Source: Aerococcaceae bacterium zg-1292 (GTDB taxonomy: Bacteria > Bacillota > Bacilli > Lactobacillales > Aerococcaceae). From it: DNA of 64,000 nucleotides. The stretch lies in NCBI GenBank assembly GCA_016126655.1, contig CP065955.1:1347001-1411000 (forward strand), given 5' to 3'. Made by a program: the position numbers and the translations under genes. The first letter of the stretch is position 1; each line of letters starts with the position of its first letter. A model generated the notes under the pieces. The model saw nothing but the letters and a program-made list of their open reading frames with translations, was not told the origin of the DNA and made no database searches. Shown here in pieces: positions 28,255 through 38,503 of this stretch.

Positions 28255-29691
28255 CTAATCTGCTTGTGCTTCACCACGATAATATGCTTCTTTGTCTTTT
28301 GCTCTTGCAAATTGTAATTGTGGCAAAATTAATAAGAAGAGACATACTAAGATATAACCAACAATACCTAAATATTTAAATAGATAACCGAATGGTAACC
28401 ATGGTAACACTAAGTCAATATTACCGTGGTAACCTCCTACTAAACCAAGTAAAGTGATGGCAACGGCACCCAATGAAACTTGAAGTATCCCTGAAATAAA
28501 TGATAAAATAGCTGCTGCTTTCCAGCCACCACGTTTATCAGCAAAAACAGCAATCGCTGCATTATCAAAGAATACAGGTACGAAACCAGTGATAATCAAT
28601 ACTGGGTTTTTAAAGATAACTAATAGAGAAATGGTAATCAATTGACCGATAAGACCAAATACAAATCCTGAAAGCACTGCGTTTGTTGAACCAAAACCAT
28701 AAGAAGCTGCAACGTCTACTGCTGGGAATGAGCCTTTTAGCAGCTTACTTGAAATACCTTGGAAGGCATTTGTTAACTCAGCAACAAACATCCGTACGCC
28801 TTGCATTAAAATAAAGAGATAAACCGAGAAGTTCAATGACGTCTGTAAAACATAAATAAAGAAAGATTTAGCTGGGTTATAAGCGCCACCACCAATCAAT
28901 TCGGCATTGGACATGATATCTTTTCCAAGAATAGTAAGAATAAGTCCAAAGAATACAATCATTAGCGTTGCAGATGCAACTACCGTATCATGGAAAATAT
29001 TCAAGAACTTAGGTAATTTTAAATTATCAAGGCTATCTTCTTTTTTACCAAAGAACGGAGCGACTTTATCTACAAACCAAATTGCAAACTGTTGCTGATG
29101 TCCAATCGCAAATCCGCCACCATTCGTCAAGCGTTGAGTTGGTTCAACGGTTAAGTTTGAACTAACTGCCCAATATAGACCACAAATGATTCCAACTGCT
29201 AATGCAGCAAATTTACCTTGTAAACTTGGAATAAGTATAAGTACAAATACAGAAATTGTTGCTGCCTGTTGAACCATAATATGTCCAGTGATGAACAGTG
29301 TTCTTACCTTTGTAATTTTACGTAATGCAACGAGTAAAATATTTACTGTAAAGCCGATAATAAGTGCTGTTGTCGCTACATCGATAAATCCAATCTCTGT
29401 TAATTTTTCATTGGCTGCAGCTAAACCAAAATATGGGTCAATAACAGCTGCCTCCAGCTTGAATTTCGTTGCTAATGCAACAAGAATTGGACGGAATGTT
29501 GTAACCAATCCACCCGCACCAACGTTTAAAATGAGATAACCAACAGTAGCCTTTATGAATCCTGCAAAAACCTCGTGTGCAGGTTTCTTTAGCAACATAT
29601 AGCCAACCAATACTAATAAACCTACAAAAAATGCAGGATTCTGCAAAATATTTTGCGAGAACCACATTAGTATGCTTTGAATAAAGTCCAT
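28255..29691 (-). CDS. ulaA: Ascorbate PTS EIIC permease UlaA
   Basis: Integral membrane permease of the ascorbate PTS family, about 478 residues with many hydrophobic segments. NVGAGGLVTTFRPILVAL, TNGGGFAIGHQQQFAIWF and FDNAAIAVFADKRGGWKAA are conserved in UlaA. I chose ATG 29691, which has AAGGAG eight bases upstream; a GTG at 29700 in frame overlaps that site. It is the first gene of ulaABCDEF, and its promoter carries the operator shared with ulaG. Confidence 0.95.
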   Translation of the reverse strand: MDFIQSILMWFSQNILQNPAFFVGLLVLVGYMLLKKPAHEVFAGFIKATVGYLILNVGAGGLVTTFRPILVALATKFKLEAAVIDPYFGLAAANEKLTEIGFIDVATTALIIGFTVNILLVALRKITKVRTLFITGHIMVQQAATISVFVLILIPSLQGKFAALAVGIICGLYWAVSSNLTVEPTQRLTNGGGFAIGHQQQFAIWFVDKVAPFFGKKEDSLDNLKLPKFLNIFHDTVVASATLMIVFFGLILTILGKDIMSNAELIGGGAYNPAKSFFIYVLQTSLNFSVYLFILMQGVRMFVAELTNAFQGISSKLLKGSFPAVDVAASYGFGSTNAVLSGFVFGLIGQLITISLLVIFKNPVLIITGFVPVFFDNAAIAVFADKRGGWKAAAILSFISGILQVSLGAVAITLLGLVGGYHGNIDLVLPWLPFGYLFKYLGIVGYILVCLFLLILPQLQFARAKDKEAYYRGEAQAD

Positions 29692-29722
29692 GATGTCCAC
29701 TCCTTAAAAATTTTATACTTTT

Positions 29723-29785
29723 ATTATATATAAAAGCGATTCCATCAAAAAGACCAAAGAGCACACACTGAACTGTTCAAAATTG
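29723..29785 (-). promoter_or_regulatory. ulaA promoter with putative UlaR operator
   Basis: On the minus strand TATAAT (29728-29723) lies 23 bases after TTGGTC (29757-29752), with TTTTGAACA and GTGTGTG further upstream. By eye, 20 or more of 32 positions upstream of and including TTGGTC match the ulaG site, and the spacing to -10 is identical. There is no good -35 hexamer. Confidence 0.65.
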
Positions 29786-29860
29786 GGTCTATAAAAAAAA
29801 CACTGCGAAAGAAAAAATTAAGTTAATGTTTCTTGACCTATTTCCTTTCAACACAAATAA

Positions 29861-29887
29861 GCTCAGCATATTTCATATACACTGAGC
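29861..29887 (-). terminator. Terminator after the UDG-like gene
   Basis: GCTCAG (29861-29866) and CTGAGC (29882-29887) with inner ATAT/ATAT pairing follow the stop of the UDG-like gene. On the minus strand the tail is TTATTTGTG, so the terminator is moderate. Confidence 0.55.
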
Positions 29888-29898
29888 ATAGCTATATT

Positions 29899-30486
29899 CT
29901 ATTCGAGTATGATGTCAGCTACCATCTGCTGCAATGTTGGCACAACTTGTGACTCAAACCAAGGATTCTTCTTCTGCCAAATCATATTTCGTGGTGATGG
30001 ATGAACAGTCGGAAAATACTGTGGCAAGTAATCATTATAATGTCGAACTGTCTCCGTTAAGGTGGAATGAGCCCTATTTCCTAAATAAAATTTTTGTGCA
30101 TAACTACCCACTAATAATGTTAACTTGATATTGGGACACAATGGCAGTAGTTCAGGATGCCATTTTTCAGCGAATCCTTTGCGTGGTGGCAAGTCACCAC
30201 TTTTTCCTTTGCCAGGATAATAAAAATCTAATGGCAATATCGCAAATTGAGCGGACTCATAAAAAATCTCATCTGTTACACCTAACCATTGTCTCAATCG
30301 TTGACCACTCAAGTCATCCCAAAAACGTCGTCGCTCCATTGCTTTAACACCTGGTGCCTGTCCAATAATCAAAATTTGGGCTGATTCCGGCATTGAAAAT
30401 AATGGAATATCGCCTTTATGTGTAAAAAATTGATTTTGTGGATCTTTTTGTATTGCTGAAATCAATTGCTCTACTGATTTGGACAT
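29899..30486 (-). CDS. Uracil-DNA glycosylase superfamily protein
   Basis: About 195 residues. The catalytic-loop motif ILIIGQAPGVKAMERRRFWDD and the later FPTVHPSPRN match the GQAPG and HPSPRN motifs of the family 4/5-like uracil-DNA glycosylase superfamily (COG1573). These remove uracil or related lesions from DNA, but many short members such as this are uncharacterised. ATG 30486 with AGGGTG upstream is preferred; the frame begins with a GTG at 30495. It directly follows pyrH, where ribosome recycling factor is usually found. Confidence 0.75.
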   Translation of the reverse strand: MSKSVEQLISAIQKDPQNQFFTHKGDIPLFSMPESAQILIIGQAPGVKAMERRRFWDDLSGQRLRQWLGVTDEIFYESAQFAILPLDFYYPGKGKSGDLPPRKGFAEKWHPELLPLCPNIKLTLLVGSYAQKFYLGNRAHSTLTETVRHYNDYLPQYFPTVHPSPRNMIWQKKNPWFESQVVPTLQQMVADIILE

Positions 30487-30511
30487 TCTCATCACCCTAA
30501 TGATTTAATCA

Positions 30512-31234
30512 TTATTTACCGTAAACTGTAGTACCAATATTTTCACCCAAAACAACACGACGAATATTGCCTGGTTCATTTAAATTGAACACGACAAGTG
30601 GAATGTCATTATCCATACTTAATGAGCTTGCGGTAGAATCCATTACTTTCAATCCTTTCGCAATGACATCCATATGGGTTAAATTATCAAATTTAGTAGC
30701 ATTGACGTCTACCCGCGGATCGGCATTATAAACACCATCTACATTATTTTTAGCCATTAAAATAACGTCAGCTTCAATCTCAGCCGCACGTAACGCTGCT
30801 GTTGTATCTGTTGTAAAGTACGGATTACCTGTACCTCCGGCAAATATAACTACACGGTGTTTTTCTAAATGACGCATTGCTCGTCTACGAATATAAGGTT
30901 CTGCAATCTGACGCATCTCAACGGATGTTTGAACACGTGTTGGCACGTCATTGTTTTCTAATACATCTTGTAAGGCAAGAGCATTCATTACTGTCGCTAA
31001 CATACCCATATAATCCGCTTGCGCTCGGTCCATTCCCATTTCACTACCGATATTTCCGCGCCAAATGTTACCACCACCGACAACAATCGCAATCTCAACA
31101 CCCAAATCATAGACTTGTTTAATTTCAGTTACCATTTCTTTGATAACTTCTGGGTTAATTCCAAAACCTTTTTCACCAGCAATTGCCTCACCGGATAATT
31201 TTAATACAACACGACGATATTTAGGTTCTGCCAT
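30512..31234 (-). CDS. pyrH: Uridylate kinase PyrH
   Basis: Phosphorylates UMP to UDP; a hexameric amino-acid-kinase-family enzyme. [15 protein letters not shown] at the N-terminus, [10 protein letters not shown], and [22 protein letters not shown] are the family motifs. Length 240 residues. GGAGGAATTACA precedes the ATG. It follows tsf after two leader hairpin repeats and a hairpin terminator, so it may have its own promoter or depend on read-through. Confidence 0.95.
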   Translation of the reverse strand: MAEPKYRRVVLKLSGEAIAGEKGFGINPEVIKEMVTEIKQVYDLGVEIAIVVGGGNIWRGNIGSEMGMDRAQADYMGMLATVMNALALQDVLENNDVPTRVQTSVEMRQIAEPYIRRRAMRHLEKHRVVIFAGGTGNPYFTTDTTAALRAAEIEADVILMAKNNVDGVYNADPRVDVNATKFDNLTHMDVIAKGLKVMDSTASSLSMDNDIPLVVFNLNEPGNIRRVVLGENIGTTVYGK

Positions 31235-31253
31235 TGTAATTCCTCCTTATTCT

Positions 31254-31490
31254 GGTTCGTTCGAGCAACCTCATCATCCACTGGAGCATAGCTCTTGAAG
31301 CTCCTCGACGCTTCAGCGACCTCTGCTCCAGTGGTTCGAGGTTGAACGCACTCTCTCACACTTTGTTTTATTCTGGTTCGCTAGAGTTGACTTGACGTCC
31401 ACTTCGCAAAACGCTTGGAGTACTTTTTTCTACTCCGGCGCTGTTTACTCCAGTGATTCAAGTCAGTACACCCACGCTCTCGCTTTATTT
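31254..31490 (-). repeat. Two leader hairpin repeats upstream of pyrH
   Basis: Units start at 31254 and 31375 (step 121). Unit 1 has outer arms CAACCTC (31266-31272) / GAGGTTG (31338-31344), inner arms CCACTGGAGCA (31278-31288) / TGCTCCAGTGG (31324-31334), and apex GAAGC (31297-31301) / GCTTC (31310-31314). Unit 2 has the tkt-type outer arms TTGACTTGA / TCAAGTCA and apex GGAGTA / TACTCC. Different sequences thus build the same three-level stem side by side. Both end just 5' of the pyrH ribosome site. Confidence 0.88.
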
Positions 31491-31604
31491 TACATTTTTC
31501 TGCAATGGATTGGCATTTCTGTTTTTATTATAAAATAAATAGCTTAGAAATTCTATCATTCCACTAACAAATTTATCTCTAAACAATAAAAAATGGCATA
31601 AAGG

Positions 31605-31633
31605 AAGTGGGCACATGCATACATGACCCACTT
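31605..31633 (-). terminator. Hairpin after tsf
   Basis: AAGTGGG (31605-31611) pairs with CCCACTT (31627-31633), with CATG/CATG inside the loop. The T-rich stretch (TTTTTTATTG) lies about 14 bases beyond, so termination may be partial. Confidence 0.5.
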
Positions 31634-31652
31634 ACAATACACTTAATATGAA

Positions 31653-32534
31653 TTAGTTATTATTCATTTGTGCTGCTACTTCTTCAGCAAAGTTTTCTTG
31701 ACGTTTTTCCATACCTTCACCAACTAAGAAGCGAGTGAATTTAACCACTTTACCACCTTTAGAAGCTGCATATTCACCAACTGTTTGATCAGGGTTTTTT
31801 ACAAACGCTTGTTCAGTTAAACTAATTTCAGCCAAGTATTTATTCATACGACCTTTAATCATTTTTTCTACGATATTAGCTGGTTTACCTTCGTTTAAGG
31901 CAATTTCTGTTTGAATTTTTTCTTCGTGAGCGTAATCTTCTTCAGATACTTCATCACGACTTACATATTTAGGATTCATTGCAGCTGCGTGCATCGCAAC
32001 ATCTTTAGCAACTACTTCATCTGTTGTACCTTCAACTAATGTTAATACACCAATTGAACCATCCGTATGGATATAAGTACCAAATGAATCTGCTTCAGTT
32101 TTTGTAAATAATTCAAAACGACGTAATGAAATTTTTTCACCGATTGTATTGATGGCATTGATGATTAAATCGTTAACAGTTTGTCCATCAACAGTTAAAG
32201 CTAATGCAGCCTCTAAATCAGCTGGTTTACCTTCAGCAATTGCTTTTGCTACTGTTGCAACTAAAGCTTTAAATTGGTCATTACGTGTAACGAAGTCAGT
32301 TTCAGCATTTACTTCAATTAATGCTGCAGTGTTTCCATCTACGTGAGTAGCTGTCATACCTTCAGCCGCAATACGGTCAGCTTTTTTCCCTGCTGACGCT
32401 AATCCTTTTTCACGTAAAAAGTCAACCGCTTTATCCATATCACCGTCTGTTTCAACTAATGCTTTTTTAGCATCCATCATACCAACACCGGTCATGTCAC
32501 GTAATTCTTTAACTTGTTTAGCTGTAATTGCCAT
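31653..32534 (-). CDS. tsf: Elongation factor Ts
   Basis: Nucleotide exchange factor for EF-Tu. The start [26 protein letters not shown] at 32534 has AAAAGGAGATAA upstream; the frame extends to 32609 but that part covers the rpsB-tsf spacer hairpin. [11 protein letters not shown] is the conserved core motif. Length 293 residues. It follows rpsB, as in most bacteria, with an intrinsic terminator-like hairpin in between. Confidence 0.96.
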   Translation of the reverse strand: MAITAKQVKELRDMTGVGMMDAKKALVETDGDMDKAVDFLREKGLASAGKKADRIAAEGMTATHVDGNTAALIEVNAETDFVTRNDQFKALVATVAKAIAEGKPADLEAALALTVDGQTVNDLIINAINTIGEKISLRRFELFTKTEADSFGTYIHTDGSIGVLTLVEGTTDEVVAKDVAMHAAAMNPKYVSRDEVSEEDYAHEEKIQTEIALNEGKPANIVEKMIKGRMNKYLAEISLTEQAFVKNPDQTVGEYAASKGGKVVKFTRFLVGEGMEKRQENFAEEVAAQMNNN

Positions 32535-32575
32535 TGTTATTTTATCTCCTTTTAAATTGTTTTCTTTCATTGATT

Positions 32576-32642
32576 CAATAAAAAACATCTTAACACAGGT
32601 CCCAGCCAATGAAGCCTATGGTAATCTTCCTGTATTAAGATG
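32576..32642 (-). terminator. Intrinsic attenuator in the rpsB-tsf spacer
   Basis: CATCTTAACACAGG (32586-32599) and CCTGTATTAAGATG (32629-32642) form a 14-bp stem with one mismatch or wobble. On the minus strand it is followed by TTTTTTATTG and then the tsf ribosome site. It would lower tsf relative to rpsB expression. Confidence 0.8.
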
Positions 32643-32664
32643 TTCGTCTTATACTTTAGCGAAA

Positions 32665-33435
32665 TTATTCTGCAGATTCTTCTTCTTTAGTTTCAAATAA
32701 ATTATCAAAGAATTCAGTATTTAAACTTTCTTCAGAACTTTCTTGTGCTACTTCACCTTGGTTTGATTCAATAACTGCATCTGCCATAGCATTTGTGATT
32801 AATTTGATTGCACGGATGGCATCATCGTTAGATGGGATAACAACATCAATTTCATCAGGATCACAGTTTGTATCTACCATCGCTACGATAGGAATATTTA
32901 ATTTATGAGCTTCTTGAACAGCGATACGTTCTTTACGTGGATCTACGATAAAGATAACATCTGGAATTCTTGGCATATCTTTAATACCACCTAAGAATTT
33001 TTCTAAACGATCTTGTTCCTTCATAATTTCTAAAACTTCTTTTTTAGGTAACACATCAAATGTTCCATCTTCAGCCATTTTTTCAATAGCTTTTAAGCGA
33101 CGGATACGACCTTGAATAGTATCCCAGTTAGTTAATAATCCACCTAACCAACGGTGATTAATGTAATATTGACCTGATTTAACAGCCGCTTCTTCAACCG
33201 CTTGTTGCGCTTGTTTTTTAGTACCAACGAATAAAACAACTTTACCGTCTGCACTTGCTTCACGCATGTAGTTGTATGCTTCATCCACTAACTTCACTGT
33301 TTTTTGTAAGTCAATGATGTAGATACCATTACGCTCAGTAAAGATATAACGTTTCATTTTAGGGTTCCAACGACGTGTTTGGTGTCCAAAGTGTACACCA
33401 GCTTCTAACAATTGTTTCATAGAAATAACTGCCAT
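32665..33435 (-). CDS. rpsB: 30S ribosomal protein S2
   Basis: Small-subunit ribosomal protein, 256 residues. [27 protein letters not shown] and the later [30 protein letters not shown] and [19 protein letters not shown] are unmistakable. The acidic C-terminal tail is typical for Lactobacillales. GGAGGAATTTTATC precedes the ATG. A 5' leader of about 150 nt separates it from a TTGACA promoter. Confidence 0.98.
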   Translation of the reverse strand: MAVISMKQLLEAGVHFGHQTRRWNPKMKRYIFTERNGIYIIDLQKTVKLVDEAYNYMREASADGKVVLFVGTKKQAQQAVEEAAVKSGQYYINHRWLGGLLTNWDTIQGRIRRLKAIEKMAEDGTFDVLPKKEVLEIMKEQDRLEKFLGGIKDMPRIPDVIFIVDPRKERIAVQEAHKLNIPIVAMVDTNCDPDEIDVVIPSNDDAIRAIKLITNAMADAVIESNQGEVAQESSEESLNTEFFDNLFETKEEESAE

Positions 33436-33589
33436 GATAAAATTCCTCCAATTTGGTTTTTATTTTCCTCCGAATTTATCAACTGCAAGACAAACTTGAT
33501 TACAAGCACCTATCCAACATCAAAATTCGTGTGAATTGGTTTAACACCGTTTTTCATTGTACATGAAATGACGCATGAGTGCAAGCAAA

Positions 33590-33619
33590 AATGTATTTTT
33601 GTTTAAAATACTCTGTCAA
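33590..33619 (-). promoter_or_regulatory. rpsB promoter
   Basis: On the minus strand TTGACA (33619-33614) and TACATT (33595-33590) are spaced 18 bases. The leader down to rpsB contains GAATTT/AAATTC complementarity but I recognise no known S2-binding motif. Confidence 0.55.
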
Positions 33620-33674
33620 GGTTTTTAATTATCAAGACTAAAGTCAAAAGTGTTCTCAGCTGATTTGTTAATTG

Positions 33675-33703
33675 TTGTACTTCTGCTGTCTTTACGCTAA
33701 AAT
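33675..33703 (+). promoter_or_regulatory. Promoter of the lipase-like gene
   Basis: TTGTAC (33675-33680) and TAAAAT (33698-33703) are spaced 17 bases and lie about 70 bases before the ATG at 33776. Confidence 0.5.
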
Positions 33704-33775
33704 ATATCCGACTAGTACATAATGGCTTTCAGTATAGAATTTTAAGACCATCATCTGCGCTCAAGGAGGAAATTT

Positions 33776-35005
33776 ATGCCATACTTATTTAATTATTTAA
33801 AAAAATATGGGAATCAATCATTTGATATCGAACCAATCAACGAAGTGGATTACTTACTATTGAATGAATTGATTTATTTGCCATTAGATGACTATTTAAC
33901 CGACACCTACGATATCCAACATGCCTATAATTTAGTCGAATTGGCAGAGAGCTATGATTTAAACGCCCGACTACATCAGATTGAAAATGCGATGATGGCT
34001 ACAAACAACCGGCACCGTCTTTTAATGATGATGGCTGAATCCAGTCGCTTTCATAATATCGGTTTTGCTAATTTTCAAAACAAATTAAATGTTGATACTG
34101 AAAAACAATTTTGTGCATGTACATTGCTATTACCTAATCAACAATTGATGATTGTCTATCGTGGTACAGATGATACATTAATCGGTTGGAAAGAAGACTT
34201 TAAATTGGCCTATCAAGAAACAATTCCAGCCCAACTCGATGCGGTCACCTATTTAAATAAAATATTGGAAAAAACAACAGAATCAATCATTGTAACTGGA
34301 CACTCGAAAGGCGGAAATCTTGCCTTATACGCAGCCCTTTCACTGAGCCAAGATAATCTTGAGCGCCTCGAGCAAATCTTTCTATATGACAGTCCAGGCT
34401 TAACGCAAGCATCGGTTCAATCGGCTGATTATCAAGCGTTAAAACCATTAATCAAACGTTATATTCCAGAAGATTCAGTTGTCGGACAGATGATGTATCA
34501 TGATGTAGAACCCATTATTGTTAAGAGTAATCTAATTGGTGTCTTTCAACACGATATCATGAACTGGAAAATCCAAGACAATCATCTAGCGACAACCGAC
34601 CAAACAACGGATATTAGTCAGTTGGTCGACACAACTTTGAAACAATGGACGGAACAACATACGACCGCCGAATTATCACAATTTTTTGACTACTGCTTTG
34701 ATTTATTCGCCCAAGTAGGTATTCAAACACTCAATGAAATTCCTAAAGATGTACTATCTTATATTAAACAAATAAAAACGCTCAATAACGATTCCACAAG
34801 TGACTACAAGACAATCTTTGAAACATTAAGTAATGAACTCATTCAAATCGGTCGTGACAATTACCACCTTTATCAAAAACACCGTTGGGAACAATTACAA
34901 GAAAATATAGAAACTGCATGGGAAAACTTTTCCACCGCTTCAGGTTTAGCTACTCATTTAGAAACATTCGATCAATGGCTTAAAGGCGATACGAAAGATA
35001 AATAA
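33776..35005 (+). CDS. Mbeg1-like (DUF2974) lipase-fold protein
   Basis: A 409-residue cytosolic-looking protein. The nucleophile elbow GHSKGGNLALYAALSL lies near residue 178, preceded by the MIVYRGTDDTLIGWKEDFKLAY strand, and FLYDSPGL follows with the likely acid region. This matches Mbeg1-like/DUF2974 proteins of Bacillota, alpha/beta hydrolases of unknown substrate. No signal peptide. CAAGGAGGAAATTT precedes the ATG. It is monocistronic, with a promoter and a strong terminator of its own. Confidence 0.82.
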   Translation: MPYLFNYLKKYGNQSFDIEPINEVDYLLLNELIYLPLDDYLTDTYDIQHAYNLVELAESYDLNARLHQIENAMMATNNRHRLLMMMAESSRFHNIGFANFQNKLNVDTEKQFCACTLLLPNQQLMIVYRGTDDTLIGWKEDFKLAYQETIPAQLDAVTYLNKILEKTTESIIVTGHSKGGNLALYAALSLSQDNLERLEQIFLYDSPGLTQASVQSADYQALKPLIKRYIPEDSVVGQMMYHDVEPIIVKSNLIGVFQHDIMNWKIQDNHLATTDQTTDISQLVDTTLKQWTEQHTTAELSQFFDYCFDLFAQVGIQTLNEIPKDVLSYIKQIKTLNNDSTSDYKTIFETLSNELIQIGRDNYHLYQKHRWEQLQENIETAWENFSTASGLATHLETFDQWLKGDTKDK

Positions 35006-35028
35006 AATTCTGCTGAGTAACCCATTAA

Positions 35029-35073
35029 CCGCATCATCATTAGGGTCTTTATCAAATCTTAATGATGATGCGG
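35029..35073 (+). terminator. Terminator after the lipase-like gene
   Basis: CCGCATCATCATTA (35029-35042) and TAATGATGATGCGG (35060-35073) form a perfect 14-bp stem followed by TCTTTTT. Confidence 0.9.
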
Positions 35074-35141
35074 TCTTTTTAATGCATTTTAGAAACTTTT
35101 CAATCAGCAATGCACACAGATTACCACTGGTCGTACCACTA

Positions 35142-35846
35142 TTAGCTTTGATAATCCCAACCATGTTCACCATGATAAATCATTTGCTTATTCATACCAC
35201 CATCCGCAGTAATCGTTTCACCATTGATAAATGCACTTTGTTGTGAGCATAAAAATAAGATTAAATTCGCTATATCTTCCGGCTTCCCTACCCGTTTGAC
35301 CGGAATTTGCTCAGTATCTGCTAGTGACAACGCATCATTAGTAGTATTAATCCAACCTGGCGCAACAGCATTCACTCGGACTTTACCGGCTAAAGATATG
35401 GCCATTGCATGCGTTAACGCCGAAATACCGCCTTTAGCAGCCGCATAACTTTCTGTATTGGCTTGACTTTGTGCATAACGCGACGAAGAAACATTCACAA
35501 TTGCAGCGCCATCGTTAAAATAGGGTACAAACTGCTGCGTTAAATAATAAGGTGCTGCCACACCAACTTGGAGTGCATGCATAAACTCATCATAACTGCC
35601 ATTATTCAAACCTACCGTAAGTGGTAGTGCATTATGAATAATGTAATCAATACACCCAAATTCTTCCACCACTTTTGACACAAACCGTTCTATATCCTCC
35701 CGATTTGCTAAATCGCCTACAAAATAATCATTTTCCAATTTATCAAAGATACATACATGAGCACCTGCAGCTTTAAATTGTTTAGCTGTTTGTCGACCAA
35801 TTCCTTTTGCTGCTCCAGTAATTACGACAACTTTTTCATTAAACAT
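35142..35846 (-). CDS. Short-chain dehydrogenase/reductase
   Basis: Classical SDR of 234 residues. NAD(P) motif TGAAKGIG lies at residues 10-17, IIHNALPL replaces the usual NNAG, catalytic NVSSSRYAQSQ and SYAAAKGG (Tyr and Lys) follow, and VNAVAPGWINT and ITADGGMN close the fold. Substrate cannot be told from sequence. AGAGGTG precedes the ATG. It is alone on the strand between the lipase-like gene and the amino-acid ABC operon. Confidence 0.85.
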   Translation of the reverse strand: MFNEKVVVITGAAKGIGRQTAKQFKAAGAHVCIFDKLENDYFVGDLANREDIERFVSKVVEEFGCIDYIIHNALPLTVGLNNGSYDEFMHALQVGVAAPYYLTQQFVPYFNDGAAIVNVSSSRYAQSQANTESYAAAKGGISALTHAMAISLAGKVRVNAVAPGWINTTNDALSLADTEQIPVKRVGKPEDIANLILFLCSQQSAFINGETITADGGMNKQMIYHGEHGWDYQS

Positions 35847-35907
35847 ATCAACACCTCTTATGAACTATTTTTTTAAGACATGACCTCATCAATGTATATC
35901 CAAAGAA

Positions 35908-35931
35908 AAGTCAGACAACTCGGTCTGACTT
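35908..35931 (-). terminator. Terminator of the amino-acid ABC operon
   Basis: AAGTCAGAC (35908-35916) and GTCTGACTT (35923-35931) form a perfect stem. On the minus strand the tail is TTCTTTGG, just after the ATPase gene stop. Confidence 0.75.
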
Positions 35932-35939
35932 CTAATGAA

Positions 35940-36677
35940 TTATCCTTTTAAATAACGTTCTAAAAATTGACGGGTACGCTCTTCTCTTGGATTAGTAAAC
36001 AAATCTTCTGGTCTGCCCTCTTCAGCGATTACCCCTTGATCCATAAAAACCACACGGTCGCTGACTTCACGCGCAAACTCCATTTCATGAGTGACGATAA
36101 TCATCGTTAATCCAGTATGAGCTAACTCTTTCATTGATTTTAACACTTCTCCAACCATCTCCGGGTCAAGGGCCGATGTTGGTTCATCAAATAATAGGAC
36201 ATCTGGCTGCATCGTCAACGCACGCGCAATCGCCACCCGTTGTTTTTGTCCACCTGACAATTGACTAGGCTTGGCATTAATATACGCATCCATCCCAACT
36301 TGACTTAAGAATCGCTTCGCACGTGGCTCAATCGTAGCACGGTCTTCTTTTAATACTTTTAATGGTCCTACAACACAGTTATCTAAAACGTTCAAATTGT
36401 TGAATAAATTAAACGATTGAAATACCATACCAAAATGCGTCCGATACTTATTGACATCGTATTTTGGTGCGAGGACATTTTCATTTTTATAAAGAATTTC
36501 GCCACCGCTCGGCTCCTCTAATAAATTCAAGCAACGTAATAACGTCGATTTTCCCGACCCGGATGACCCAATAATTGTTACAACCTCTCCTTTTTCAACG
36601 CCAAAGTGGATGTCTTTTAACACTTCACGCTCACCGAAAGCTTTACTCAAATGATTTACTTGTAAAATAGGTGCCAT
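35940..36677 (-). CDS. Polar amino acid ABC transporter ATP-binding protein
   Basis: GlnQ-type ATPase of 245 residues. Walker A is [16 protein letters not shown], the signature is [16 protein letters not shown], Walker B is [16 protein letters not shown], and the switch is [11 protein letters not shown]. It is separated by one base from the fused binding-protein/permease gene and must form one importer with it. The substrate is probably glutamine or another polar amino acid, not decided by sequence. Confidence 0.93.
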   Translation of the reverse strand: MAPILQVNHLSKAFGEREVLKDIHFGVEKGEVVTIIGSSGSGKSTLLRCLNLLEEPSGGEILYKNENVLAPKYDVNKYRTHFGMVFQSFNLFNNLNVLDNCVVGPLKVLKEDRATIEPRAKRFLSQVGMDAYINAKPSQLSGGQKQRVAIARALTMQPDVLLFDEPTSALDPEMVGEVLKSMKELAHTGLTMIIVTHEMEFAREVSDRVVFMDQGVIAEEGRPEDLFTNPREERTRQFLERYLKG

Positions 36678-36678
36678 G

Positions 36679-38271
36679 TTACTCCACTCCTTTCAAAGCC
36701 TGTACTTGATCTTGATTCCCACCGACTAAGACAAAATCACCGGAACCTTCTAAATGTTTTTCAAGACGACGCAATACCCATGTAATCGTCACTGTCAAGA
36801 CAAAATAAATCACGGCTGTAATTAGGAAAGTCTCAAAGTAACGGAAACTATTACCGGCAATCGTACTCGATGTAAAGTACAACTCGTTAACTGAAATAAC
36901 GTTCAATACTGAGGTATCCTTGACATTGATAACAAATTCGTTCCCAACAGATGGTAAAATATTACGGAATACTTGAGGCATAACAATCTCACGCATTGTT
37001 TGCCAGTGACTCATCCCGATAGCACGCGCCGCTTCAAATTGTCCACGGTCAATTGATAAAATACCACCACGAACAACTTCTGAAATATAAGCCCCTGTAT
37101 TAATCGATACAATAAAGAAGGCTGCGCTTAACGGTGTTAATTGCCAATTCCATAAAATACTTGTTCCATAATAAACAACCATCGATTGGACAATCATCGG
37201 TGTTCCACGGAAAATGGTGATATAAGCATTTAAAAACCAATTAACAACTTTTAGTAATACTTTTTGTGCCGTAGATTTTGGTGTTGGAATGGTACGAATG
37301 ACACCCACTAATAAACCAATTAATAAGCCAATAATGGTACCCGTTAATGAAATCAGTAAAGTATACCCAGTGCCCCGTATGTAAGCAGGCCAGTTTTGTT
37401 TGAATATCGCCACCGCATTTTGAATAAATCCAGTTGTAGCTTCGCCATTTTCTGACGGTTGGTTAACAATCGCTTCATTCATAATCTCGCTACGTTCATC
37501 TTTAGAAATTTTCGCTAAGGCTGCATTCACTTGATTTAATAAGTCTGTACGTCCTTTTTTAATTCCAATACCAATTTGGGCATCTTCAGCGGGTGCTTTA
37601 AAACCAGGTTTTGGAACCACATAGGTTAACTCAGGTAAAGCATTCGTTGCCGAAATGGCTTCTGGTATTTCTGAAATATAGGCGTCTATTTTACCAGATT
37701 GTAAGGCCACACGCATTGCAGCAAAACTCTTCATCGCTTGTTCAACATTAGCGTCAGGAATTTGCGTTAATAAATCATAATGCAAGGTTGCTAATTGTCC
37801 CGTTACTGTTGCACCTTTTAAATCATCAATACCCGTTGCAGCTGCATACGGTGAATTTTTCATCATTACTAAGGCAAATTGCACATCATAATAAGAATCC
37901 GAAAAATCAATAACTTCTTTACGTTCTGCGGTTGGAGACATACCTGCAATAATTAAATCAATTTTTTCTGATTGAATAGCTGGTAATAATCCTTCCCACT
38001 CTGTTTTAACAACGACGACTTTACGTCCTAAAGCTTCTCCAATTTTTTTTGCAATTTGAACATCATAACCATTAGCAAACTCACTTGAGTCTTGAATTGG
38101 CACTGCTCCATTAGCATCATTGGGTTGAGTCCAGTTGTAAGGGGGATACCCCGCCTCCATCCCAACTAGTAATGGCGGCTGATTCGTTGTTGTTTGACTT
38201 GTTGTCTGTCCGCATGCACTCAACACAAGTAGGACAATTGTTAAAATCATCGATTGGATGATTCGTTTCAT
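36679..38271 (-). CDS. Fused substrate-binding protein and permease of an amino-acid ABC importer
   Basis: About 530 residues. The N-terminal lipoprotein signal is [13 protein letters not shown] (lipobox LSAC); residues about 30-270 form the periplasmic-binding-type domain ([28 protein letters not shown]). Residues about 290-510 form the permease ([23 protein letters not shown] loop [20 protein letters not shown]). Such fusions are known in streptococci and lactococci for glutamine-type importers, so one polypeptide supplies both functions. The second of two adjacent ATGs is preferred because GAGGAG is too close to the first. Confidence 0.92.
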   Translation of the reverse strand: MKRIIQSMILTIVLLVLSACGQTTSQTTTNQPPLLVGMEAGYPPYNWTQPNDANGAVPIQDSSEFANGYDVQIAKKIGEALGRKVVVVKTEWEGLLPAIQSEKIDLIIAGMSPTAERKEVIDFSDSYYDVQFALVMMKNSPYAAATGIDDLKGATVTGQLATLHYDLLTQIPDANVEQAMKSFAAMRVALQSGKIDAYISEIPEAISATNALPELTYVVPKPGFKAPAEDAQIGIGIKKGRTDLLNQVNAALAKISKDERSEIMNEAIVNQPSENGEATTGFIQNAVAIFKQNWPAYIRGTGYTLLISLTGTIIGLLIGLLVGVIRTIPTPKSTAQKVLLKVVNWFLNAYITIFRGTPMIVQSMVVYYGTSILWNWQLTPLSAAFFIVSINTGAYISEVVRGGILSIDRGQFEAARAIGMSHWQTMREIVMPQVFRNILPSVGNEFVINVKDTSVLNVISVNELYFTSSTIAGNSFRYFETFLITAVIYFVLTVTITWVLRRLEKHLEGSGDFVLVGGNQDQVQALKGVE

Positions 38272-38292
38272 CATAACTCCTCTTTTCTCCTC

Positions 38293-38380
38293 TTTGGTTC
38301 ATTTAGATTGGCTTAGTTACACTAAATACTTGGTACACCTATTACTCAAGTATTTCAGATACAACATCCGCCACTCTCTC
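38293..38380 (-). repeat. Diverged leader hairpin element upstream of the fused ABC gene
   Basis: GGTTCATTTAGATTGGC lies next to the ribosome site side, an apical stem AAATACTTG (38324-38332) pairs with CAAGTATTT (38347-38355), and CATCCGCCACTCTCTC closes it. Block order matches the repeat family, but the outer stem is not clear. The following bases to 38503 hold no supported gene. Confidence 0.45.
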
Positions 38381-38503
38381 TTTATTTTTGTTTTCGGTAA
38401 GCAAGACTATCTCAACTTCGCAAATTATATAGTAATACATGACATTCCTATGTCCTTTACGCCATTAGATTCATCCTTACACACATCCTTGTCCCTCGAT
38501 TAT

